Shown piece after piece: positions 13,601 to 25,600 of a stretch of 64,000 bases of DNA. Both the position numbers and the translations under genes were made by a program. Below the pieces are notes generated by a model. The model was given only the letters and a program-made list of their open reading frames with translations, was not told the origin of the DNA and searched no databases. Location: the NCBI GenBank assembly GCA_936432065.2, contig OW386287.2, forward strand, positions 184,635,729 to 184,699,728, in the 5' to 3' direction. Within the stretch, counting starts at the first letter, position 1. Each line of letters begins with the position of its first letter. Source of the DNA: Rutpela maculata (Eukaryota > Arthropoda > Insecta > Coleoptera > Cerambycidae).

Positions 13601-16600
13601 CCTCTTTACCAGTGAAGGCCTAAAGTGACCTTGTGCGAGAGGGGGCTGCACACTTCGAGACAGCCACTGAGTATCCTAGTATACTAGGACAAATTTATTT
13701 TCCATACAAAATCTTATTACCGCGATTGAAATTCGAACCCGGGACCTCGGAATTTAGGGTGAGAGTTAAGCATGCAGTCATACTGTCATATTAAAATTGG
13801 GCATTCTGCTGTCAAATATGAAAATAAGGATTGCTTGGACTATTAATAAATTTAATATGTAGAAACTACAGTGTTAAGAAAATTGCATAAAGTGGAATGA
13901 ATTGACAATGTCGTCTATAGGAAATTATTTAGAGAATATAAGTGATACTGGAAAGAAGGCTATTAATAGGAAATAATATGTGTACGAAGTGCTCGATATG
14001 CCAATGAAAGAGAATATGTATTTCGGTTTAAAAAAATTTTTACGTACACATTCCATTCGTTTATAGGTATAATTTGATTTATTTCTTGTTCATTTTATAA
14101 CTCTTCTAATTTGTTATAAATTTTAAATGTTTTAGTTTTAAAATAATTTAAAAAATATTTTAAATAAAATTTCTGATATCAACTAAGACTGTGACGATAT
14201 TTGGAACATGTATATGACGATATATAGAGCGTCAAGTGACGATTATTAGGACAATCGGTTTTTATTCCTTATTGCACTAAAAATATAAAACAACGTTCTT
14301 TTCCTGTTAAAAATATCTTATTACTCTCATTTAAAAATAACTTAAGTATCAGAACATTAAATAGCTATATTAAATTTGAGTTCTCATTACAGAATTATTA
14401 AAGTCAAAAGTTAAACTTTTGCTTAACATGACGATAATTGGTACATTTACCTTACTATACAAGTTGTATTAAGCAGATAAGTTGAAAATCCGTGAAAGCG
14501 CGTCAAAAAGTGCATATAACTTTTGACGCACAAGGAATATTTGGGCGCAAATATTTTTCTCGTAATCAGGAGGTCGTAATATATAAGAATCAACAATAAA
14601 ATTTCAGGTGGAATGTTGTCGCTGAAAAAAATTAAATTAAATCAATTCGGTGTTTTTCCACATTTTAAAATCTCATTGACTGTGAAGGTAATACTTAATT
14701 AGGTATAACTAAAAACATTTGAATTTCCACAACCAGTTAAGTAATAACCAAAAAAAAGTATTTTTAAATTTGAATTAAAATTTTACCGCCTAAAACACTA
14801 AGCCATATTGTTGACGTCATCGGTCATATTGATGGTAAACACCTAACCTCAAAAATACATATCTTTTTAAAATTTCCGAGTAATATGTCACTATTACGAA
14901 AATTTCCGCTTGGTTCCTGTACTTTCAACTAAAATCTTGTTCAATGTAATGTTCATAAAGTTTTAAATATCTTCTCCCAATAAAATAAGGCGATTTTTAT
15001 AGGTTGGAAATCCAACCTATAATTAGCAGCCCATTTTTAGTAATCAACAATATTGAGACATCATTTGCGTCAATTTTTATTAAATGTTTACTTGGTTTCA
15101 AACGAGAAGTGCGGATAGCCATTAAAAATGACAATAAACTTAAAAAGCCTAAAAGTTGAGGTTATGTTGGTTATATTAATGCAACCGATGATGTCACAGT
15201 CCGCTTTGTATAATACCTGTTCAGTTTTGTTATTTATTTGTTGAAATTATAAATTGATAGATGAAAGAATGGTGTTTAAATATTGGTAAGTGCTTTAATG
15301 TATGAAGTACTTCATTTTAATAATGTCAAAAAAGTAAATTTGCATACAGTGAAAACACCTAATTCGACTGTACTGATAAACTACCTAATTCGTACAAATC
15401 TATTGAAAACTTTAAAATACAAATAAAGGCATTTACTGAAAAGTAAAGCATATTATTCCGTTAATGACTACCTTAATGATAGTTTGTTAGTTTTATATTT
15501 TGTACAATTTAATTTTAATTTGATATACCCGATGTATGTATTTTATATTTGTTTGTTTATTTATTGACATTGTTATATTATTTTATATTTTATCTGATAC
15601 TTCACATACTATTTTTGACATGTCCTATATCCTATACCGGGTGTAAACGAATAGTGGGCCACCCCTCTAACTTCCTTGTTTTTAAAGACATCGGGATGAA
15701 ATTTTGTATGGTGAAATTAGGTAAGATTTTCAACTTTTTCAGACCTATCCGCCATATTTATCACTTCCAGTTTCACCGGAAATGGCCCCAATAGTCTTTT
15801 CTAAATGGACCACCCTGTATGTTTTTACATTTTGAAATAAAGATCACATTTTGGATACATTTATACTATTTTGAACAATTTATACAGTCCCAAACAGCAC
15901 GTCCAATTGTAATTACGTCTCTACAAGATATACACATGAGAAACAAAATATGTTAAGGTGGATCTAATTGTTAAACTAGTACTGACCTACACATATGAGA
16001 TACACTTATGTTTATATTGACAGAATTATGTGATACAATGTTAAAAGTGCGATATATACACATGATACAAATAACTATATATACACTATTTAGTTGTGTC
16101 TTGTCGTGTCTACATTCGACTATTCGAGCATGGAACAGTGTGCACGCGCAAAGCGTCAGCGTGAGCATACTGGCCATGTGTATCTTATGTGTCCTCTTTC
16201 CTCTATAAGAGAATAAGAGTGGTCATAGCCACATATATAGCAGGCATTTTTGTTTTTTAACAATATCCAAAATAATTTATATTCGAAAGAGTTTGCAAAG
16301 ATTCGGCAGTTTTAAAGATATCGAGTCCTTTTAATAATAAAATTAGATTAAAATGCATTAAAAAGCAAAATCTAGCCGTTGCGTGTTTTACTATAAAGTC
16401 TTTAAGCAGTTATTCAAACAGAAGTCAGTGGTTGAGTGAGTTAAACATTAAGCGGCGAGTCAAGAGGTACGCGGTTCGATCCGTGCTCACTCTGTCTTTT
16501 TTTTTTTGTTAAAATAATTGCGAAAAAACTTTTAGTTGTTTTTTTCAAGGTAATAATTGCTTATAAAACCGATGTACGAATATACTTCTTTTCAATTTTA

Positions 16601-19600
16601 GGTCTGTTTTAGACCATTAAATATTCTATTTATGTTGTAGATGATATATTCCCAAGCAGCATTCAAAGTGATGGGAACTGGCATCTGAGGCATCGGAACT
16701 TTAATATAGTAGGAATAACATAACTGTTACTAATTTTGCGACTTCAGGGTAATATTCACTTTGTGGTATGCATTTGTAGTGACAATTAAGTAGATTCTAC
16801 TGAATTTAGGCACTGTATAGTTATAACACTTTCAAGTAACTGCTGGAGAATCTGCAACGTCGCGGATACTATTCTGCATTACTTTGAAGCATCCTCAATT
16901 GCAAAGTGAAAATTGGTAGTAATGTCGACTGCAAAGCTTTACCAAAGGACCACTTGAAAGTAGTCTAACTTATTAGTGACATCTCGAGTAAAAATGAGGT
17001 TATTTCTATGAACATAGGGGCTTTGAAGTTATCTTTACTACTCCCCACTAATTGAAAATGACTTAAAAGTTACATATACCTTGAAAATCTACTATAGAGT
17101 AATATTAACTTTTAAGACAATTTATATAATTATTGGCATTGAATAAAATGGCGGCATCTGAAATGCTCAGTGAAAGCGAAATAAAGTTTATCAGCACTCA
17201 TCCACGTTTTATAGAAAACTGAAGAAACAGTTAAACAGTAGTAGAGAAATAGTGATTCTTCAGAATATGATGCAAACATAGATTATTTCGCCACAGCAAA
17301 ACCATCATCTTTGGCAACAAGTGCAAAAGTGCTCCCGTAAACACAAGAAGAGTAATCGAAAACTATAACAGTTGTAGTGATTAATGATACTGTGTACTGC
17401 TCGAAAATTACAACTTGTCTTTAACACACAAATTGACCCATAGTTCAGTTAGTGATCCACTGAGCATATTAAATGAATTTGCCGATTAAAAACTCCAAAT
17501 TTAATAAATATTGTGTCGATGGGGAACGGACAATGTCGGTATAACGGCATAAGACATTATTTATGTACAATAAATTGAATTGAATGAAATTAAATGTAAA
17601 CTGATCACTAAATAAATATGAAAACTGTTATGTATTTTTTCCATTATTACACACCTTACGTTAAAAAATATATTTATCCAACACTTTCATATAAAGTGAT
17701 CTTTATTGATAAGACTTTGAAGGTATAAAGTGACCCATAAGTCACTAGTGAGATAAAGTAGTAAGCTAAAGTGAGGTAAAGAGATTTAGTCACTAAAGAG
17801 TAATTTTAATATAAAATAAAGTCCAAGGAATTTATTTATTGTCTATATTATATGGAAAATTAACAAAACAAAGAATCCATGCACTAACACTTATTTATAT
17901 TTATGTTAACATTTATTGTCATCATATTCGATTTTTCACAAAGAAAACTGCTCTTCTGTACACAATTTTTCTCTATACTAGTAACGACGTCTGTATTGCC
18001 TGACTCGTGCTGCTCTCCCTGAATTTTTTTAGCAATAACAATCTTGTTGAGACTGAATCTTCCAAATAACCCTCCCCCACGGTGGATGATTTCCACACAC
18101 CGTGACGTTTAAGGGTGGTAATGTCACCCCCAGCATTGGCCAAGCGTTGATGAGGAATGGCGCATGCTATGGCCAGTATACAAATCTGCATCAGGCAATT
18201 GCAAATAATCAGCTACAATTCTTGGAATTTTTGAGAGCTTATTTAATCCAACGCATTGGACAGTGCACTTTCCCTTTTGAAAATTTACGAAAAATCTTTT
18301 GTGAGACACATTTTGCGGTCTTAAAGACATATTTCCTAATCGAATCAAGTGGGTTCACCGAAAATCCTTCATTTAAAACTGTGAAACTTCTTGATTTATT
18401 CGTCTTGGTATCTAGTATGGATATATATAGATATTATTCTTTATCTCATATCTTCGACGTTTAAGAAGGTCAGTTCACCGCAATGGCAGGCACCGCAAAC
18501 TCCCAATATCAATGCAACCTAAAAAACCCAAACATTTAAATAGGTATATAAAAGCAAGATCATAAAAAACACCTACCTCTGATATAAGATGCTCACCGTC
18601 AGGGGCATCCATCAAATATTGTTCGATATGTGCTCTTTCCAGATAATAAAAAGTACTTAAAAAGTATAATAATTGTTATTTTTAATAATCCACATATTCC
18701 CATCGCACACAGTGTCAGTGACACTTTAACAGTTATTACCGCGTTGCCAATTAAAAAAAAAAAAATTACCTATATCGATTCTGCCAATTCTACCAACATG
18801 AAAATAAGTCGGTAGCAACAGTTACTAAGATCTTATAGCGTCATTGGTCCCATTTGCTACATCTAGGTAAATATAACTACACAGTGAAATTATTGCAGTT
18901 GCCGTCACCACTTTTAAAGTAACAACAACTATAACGTTGGTGGCATCTGCTACTTTATAGTAAATGTAACTTGTAGGGAAATAATTTTGGTTTTTTCAAC
19001 CTCTAAGTTACTGCAATTAAAATCGTAATTTTTCTGTTGTTGAATGAAGACGCCGCCGCCATGTTGACACGGATAAAAATATAACTCAATAAAAAATTTC
19101 TTTTTATTATAGTCATTTACAAATATGTTTTCTAAATAGATTATTACTTTATAATATATAAAATTAAAAAAAAAAACGTTTTCCATAAAAAATTTTGTAG
19201 TTTTGCTTGTACACATAATTTTTGCAAAAAATTTTTTTTCCGAAAAAACCATTTTCTCGAGGGGGCGTCTTTTTTATCGAAGCATCATGATAACATTTTA
19301 CAGAAAACAAGTGGTGGTTTTAATATCCACACCCAGGGTAAATGCAAAACATCATGATTTATATAATATATGCTTATGCATGTTGTATATAATCACCTTA
19401 ACTTGGACCTTGGACATATCATGTGCTTAAACTCAGTAAGTCATTAATTTGCTATTCGAATAACAGAGAGCCAAATATATAGTTTGCGCTCTCATTTCGG
19501 TCAGCTGAGCTGTTCCAAAAGTTAGTCATTTCTACTACTTGGTTACGTCCCGTTTACGTAATAACCTAGTCTTCAACACGGTAATGGTAGAAGAACCGGA

Positions 19601-22600
19601 ATAGTAATTTGCTACGTAATTATTATTCCCCATTTTGGTGAATACTTGGTAGAAGTATGGTTCCCATTACGTAACAGTCCTTAGTTGCGGAAACCTTTAA
19701 AGTTCCCCTAATGGCAACTATTACGTAGAGACTACTAAAATTGCTGCTTGGGTTATACCTGACCGTTTTTTCTCCAACACGTTTCCCAGGTTTGTATAAG
19801 TACTTCAACTTAAAACTTTAATTCTTAACTCAGGTGACACTGGTGTCAGTTTAATTAAATTAAATAAGTTCTTCTTAATTATTATAAATAAATAAAAATA
19901 CTAGTAACTCGAAAAATTCAGGTTTGGGAACACGTAAAAAAATAGAAAAAAAAAGAGAACTTGAAAGATTTTCATATATTTTAAATAAGGCTAGAAATTC
20001 AATTTCACACATAATAAAGACTTCATACACATCATAAATACTGCTTTTAGCATCCGAAATAACAGTCACCACGATAGCTCAGTTGGTAGAAGCGTCAGTA
20101 CTGTAATACGGACAACAGAGACATCCGCAATTGGCAAAGGTAAGTAAAAATGAGTTTAATAACTTAATAAACATTATAATTTGCAGGCAACCCTCGTGAG
20201 AAGAAATTGGAGTGATGGTAAACAATATTAGATAGTTAATGTAAATAAAATATACGGATGGCTAACAAATAAATTCATAGGACAAAACGTATTTATTCAT
20301 TAATTACTTTATTTTTATCAAGTAGACTTACTAACTAGTATGTAGTTTTATATGTTCCCATTGCTAAAAACCTGTGGGGGGATTACCAAATATAACCTGA
20401 AAAAGACGTCAAATTAACGTCTAACACAAGACGTCATTCGTCTGAAACATTAGGAAGTCAATCACTATGCATCCGATAACACACTGTGGATCAAATTATT
20501 TGTGTATATGTAAATGGTATACTGTGGCTTCATTGTGAGGCGGACGTTTAACCTTTGTGCATACGTGTGTGCCTACAATGTGTAAACGTAGCACATTTAC
20601 ATCGTAGAATTGTGTAACCTTGTGTCTGCATCTAGATACATCGTCACAATGCGAACACATCGTAATCGTTATTTGGTGTGCTGTATGGGTGTTGCACGAA
20701 AAATAATTCGAATTTTAGTTGTCAATCTAGATGGCTGCGAATATGTTAAAATTATTTTTGTTCCAATGTAATTCGTATAAAAAATACGAAAACGTCAATA
20801 TGTCCAATAATACATCATACAGGGTGCTGTAAACTCATTAAAATCACATTTTTCAAAATGACTCATTTGTTTTAAATATTATGATATGGGCCACCCAGAT
20901 ATTCAGAAAGCTCTATTTAGTAGGGGTTAAACGGTACCAAAAGTTCCGTAATGTGTAATCGTTAGCAGCAGGAATGACAATTTTTCTTAAGAAATTTATG
21001 ATTTATATCTAACTTCAATTAAATTTTGATCAACCCTGTATATTTATGTTAATATTTTATGATATGCAACAAGAATGAGCCAGAGGCCCATTCTGTCTCC
21101 TGCGGAGGGTGGCATATCATAAAATATTAACAAAAATATACAGGGTTGATCAAAATTTAATTGAAGTTAGATATAAATCATAAATTTCTTAAGAAAAATT
21201 GTCCTGATATGATATGCAACAAGAATGAGCCAGAGGCCCATTCTGTCTCTTGCGGAGGGTGGTACATCATAAAATATTAACAAAAATATACAGGGTTGAC
21301 CAAAAGTTAATTGAAGTTAGATATAAATCATAAATTTCTTAAGAAAAATTGTCATTCCTGCCGGTAACGATTACACATTACGGAACTTTTAGTACCGTTT
21401 AACCCCGACTAAATAGAGCTTTCTGAATATCTGGGTGGCCCATATCATAATATTTAAAACAAATGAGTCATTTTGAAAAATGTGATTTTAATGAGTTTAC
21501 AGCACCCTGTATGGTGTATTATTGGACATATTGACGTTTTCGTATTTTTTATATGAATTACATTGGAACAAAAATAATTTTAACATATTCGCAGCCATCT
21601 AGATTGACAACTAAAATTCGAATTATTTTTCGTGCAACACTGTATAAATTGTTCAAAATAGCATAAATGTATCCAAAATGTGATCTTTATTTCAAAAATG
21701 TAAAAACATACAGGGTGGTCCATTTAGAAAAGACTATTGGGGCCATTTCCGGTGAAACCGGAAGTGATAAATTTGGTGAATAGGTCTCAAAAAGTTGAAA
21801 ATCTTACCTAATTTCACCATACAAAATTTCATCCCAATATGTTTAAAAACAAGGAAGTTACAGGGGTGGCCCACTATTCGTTTACACTCGGTATATGTAA
21901 ATGATCTCTTGGATAAATAAATTATTATTATTATTATACTCGATGCGCGAAACCTAGACGTATGTTAATCTTCTCTAAGTAATTTCACTATATCTATTAC
22001 AAAATTGACGAGTATAGCCACCCTCAAAATTTGGCCTAGCACGTTGGAAACGCCCTATATATTAAACAAAATACTTTGAATGGCTTTAGTCAGTTTTACA
22101 ATAGATAAAACAATATCACCTACCATCCATTCAATCCAATACAATACCCCAATGTTATAAAACGCTGAGCTTCATCAGATGTGCCATCAAAACTATGAAC
22201 CACACCCTTTAAACCACTGTACTTGGTAAGAATGTCGATTAAATCATCAGCAGCATTTCGGCAATGCAAAAAAAGAGGAAGCTTAACAATTTCGCTCAGA
22301 TTTAACTGAAATTCAAAATACCTAAAAACAATACCAAATATTTCATAGATACAAAAAAATATTTGAATACTTTACTTTTGTTGTGTCTCCTTAGGACAAA
22401 ATTCGATTCTGTCATAATCTAGTCCAATTTCACCAACAGCCACGACTTTGTTTTTTCCTGTTACTATAATATCTTTCAGGCTCTCTAAATACTCGTTTGG
22501 ACATTGTCCATCTCGCTCAAACTCAGCACACCTCGTTGGGTGACATCCAACAGTTGTGTAAAGCCTTTCTGAAAAATTATACTATTTACATCCAAAAAAG

Positions 22601-25600
22601 AAATATTAATAGGTGTATAAAAATAGGAAAATTTTAAATATATATACAGGAAATCCCATCATCATAGCAGATAGATAATCATGTCGACAAACTTGTATGA
22701 TATGTACCCTGCGAATTTCATCTATGCATAATAGGCCTACTTCGAAAATAAATAACGTGCATTACAAAACGAAACAGCAATATTTCGTTTAAATCGTTTT
22801 TCCTCATCCTTATTTTATTTTGAGTTTGAAGTACAACTAATGTGTACTTGATACAAGAAGTAACTTCATTCCGCGAATGTCTGAACTATCGATTACTTTA
22901 CTTTGAAAACCATTTATGACTTAACTGTCGATACTTGGGTAACTAATTTGTTAAATTTCAGAAGTAGTTTGTTGTATATTTATGATATATTTGTTAATAC
23001 ACGAATATTTTTTATTATGCATTTTTCGCATGATATTTTGCATATATTCTGAGTTCTTTGAATTATAATTCATTATCAGAGCATCATATTCCAAGGATAT
23101 ACAGTGTGTGCAATTTAATATCACAACATCACGTTGCAAACGTGCTGATCGATTTTAAATTTTTTTTATTTTGAGACATAGAGCTCGATGAGCTCTATTT
23201 GACTGTTTTGAAAAATTTGTAATTTTCATATTTTCAAGGCCTACTAAACTTCTATAAATGGGTCGAAATTTCGAGATCGACTATTAGGCAATTTTTTATC
23301 GGCAAATTGGATAGCGTATTCGCTTCGCAGTTGTCTCAAAATTTTAGCTCGATACATCATATGGTTTGTTATTCAATAGCCAAATTTAAAATTTCTCACT
23401 TCTTGACTGGTCCTCTATAAAAGTCAGTTAGGTTTACTAAAAAGGTAAAGTAATCATTCGACTTAAGGGACATCAAATACTAAATGAGGAAGAAAAGTTA
23501 TTTTTTAAATAAGTAGTGCTTCTATACATTATTTTCGGTTGCTGTACGTAGATGCCTTAATGAAAATTTTTCAAACAATTGGATTAGACGGAATAGCTTT
23601 TCGTTTTTCTTCCTCATTTACTATCTGATGTTGATGTCACTAAATAAGGAAGAGAAAAGAAAAGCTATTTCGTCCCATCCATTTGTTTGAAAAATTTTCA
23701 TTAAGGCACCTACGTACATCAACCAAATGATGTATAGAAGCACTGTTTATTTAAAGAATAACTTTTCTTTTTTCTTCCTCATTTAGTGTCTGATGTTCCT
23801 TAAGTCAAATGAACTGAATATGGTTCCATATGGCAAATGTATTGAAAAGCCTGTTTTTTGAAGTACTTTGGAGAAGTAGCTGAGGAATATATGCAAACCC
23901 CCTTTGACACGTAATTTATCGTAATAGATAATGTATTACCTAATAAAAAAGCTTACCATCATCACCATTCCATAACTATGTAATTGTATGTTTTTTATCA
24001 TCCTTTTATATAAATATTCCTGTGTTAGTAGGTCTGTACCTGTTTTTTTAAAATTTTTTAATTTTTAATGTGTATGTGACTGCATGCATCTCTGAATGCA
24101 TTCAAAGACTCTAATAGAGATATTTTTTCCCATGACTTACCAAAATATTGTAATATATAACTTGGTCAAATAAATTTCTATTTCTAATATCTCTTAAGAG
24201 AATTAGGAAGTAATTAAGAAAAAATTTAATTGCTGAGTAAAAAGATCCTTTCTCAGTGATAGCTAGATGATGTATAGAAAACCCATAACTGTTCTTATTC
24301 CTTGTATCCTGAGTGTGGTCAAAGTTTGAAATATTAAATTTAGCTTGATGATTTTTTAAATACAATAACATGAGTATATACAGATTCAGAAAGTGTTTTG
24401 GTTTCAACGATTTAACCGACTGCCCACAATAAAGACGTCTACCAGTACTCTAGCAGAGTTAAACAGTGACATGCCCCCTCAAGAGAATTTATACATGATC
24501 GCTTGCTTCGCTCTCGCTTGCTCTTATTGCCATTCCAAAACCAACGCTTTCCGATTCTGTATATAATCCTGGTGTAACGTGGTTTGAGCCTGCCCTCTAT
24601 GTGGCCAGGAAATTAAGCGCACGGCACTGACCAGTGCGGTGGGAAAAAGAAAAGGAGGCAGTCAAGAGATAGATGGTCGAACGCATGTTCCTCTGTCGAG
24701 GGAGCTAAGTGTTAGTTTGTTACTAATTAATATAAAACAATATACGTGGTATATTATATGCCTATCGGCGGAGTTTGTATTTGCAGTACAAGTGTATTTA
24801 TTGAGATTGTGTAGAGAGTACCTATTCGTACTAGAAAGCGTTCGACATGTAATCAAAGGCCATACTCCTGTTTGTAATAAAAGTGTTTGAGTGAAATTTT
24901 CGGGTCTTTCTTTGTTTTCCCTTATAAATAAAGTGGTGCCCAACACTCCAAAGGCTAGCGTTACTGCCAATATAAGAAGCACGACCATCTCCCTGCAGCA
25001 GTCGAGCCACCCACATGGTGCATGGGTGTAAAGCACCACAAGTTTTTGTAACCTTTCCCGGTTATAAAATTTGGCGCCGCAACTTTAGGGGGCTATTAAA
25101 GTGTATCATCAGATTGAGGTGCAGCAGTGACGAACGCCAATGGTAATTATGTCATCGACAGCATCCTAACATCCCTGCTGGAATATTCAAGAAGACGTCA
25201 AAGGTCAGAAATTTTATTTATCCTTTATTTACATTTTATTAACCTACTGTGAACTACAGTGAAGTGAAGTTACAAAAAGTCTCTTTTGATAAGTGAGCGT
25301 TTTTGTCCGCATTCTATTCAGGTCGCCCACTCGCGACCGGGTAAACATTGGAAATGTCAGAAAAGCACAACAAATATGTATATTCACCAGAAAAACTATG
25401 TATATTGTTATAATTGTTTTACTGTCACTTTGGTTTAAAATAGTTTGAAAGGAACTTTAATTAATTACGAAATATCCTATTTAATCTGCTACCTGGAGAA
25501 CACATACATTATTTTGATTAGCAAACAAAATAAGAGTAAGATAGTAATAGTAAAAATATTACAGCCTATGTATACAAATCAAAAACATCTTCTATTACTA

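Larger units (their letters stand above)
15889..20689. mobile_element. Element A: TIR element ending CCCAAACAGCAC
   Basis: The left end CCCAAACAGCAC and right end (reverse complement CCCATACAGCAC) interrupt the foldback arm. The intact opposite arm shows the empty site; at most one base (T) is duplicated. The sub-terminal regions (15890-16220 and 20480-20680) are loaded with short degenerate words such as tacacat and tgtgta. Nested inside are element B (16651-19752) and the tRNA-like repeat at 20008-20325. No transposase was recognised outside B. Confidence 0.7.
15640..21897. mobile_element. Large foldback element split by elements A and B
   Basis: The right arm (about 21290-21897) is the reverse complement of 15640-15888 followed by 20690-21048, so the left arm is one arm interrupted by a 4.8 kb insertion. 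Arms are about 600 bp and carry TACAGGGTG-type motifs. The centre contains the core caacaagaatgagccagagg, and the core plus proximal arm is duplicated in tandem (about 21066-21204 and 21213-21352). Removing 15889-20689 rejoins the left arm to match the uninterrupted right arm at 21630-21660 almost exactly. A diverged relative of the outer arm lies at 46480-46665. Confidence 0.85.

Noticed and set aside
13597..13790. Functional tRNA gene
   Set aside because: Good B box but no complete cloverleaf by eye; fits a SINE.
24662..25039. Minus-strand ORF of 125 codons, repeated at 31945-32397
   Set aside because: Lies entirely within the two LTRs; identical because the LTRs are, with no protein family resemblance.
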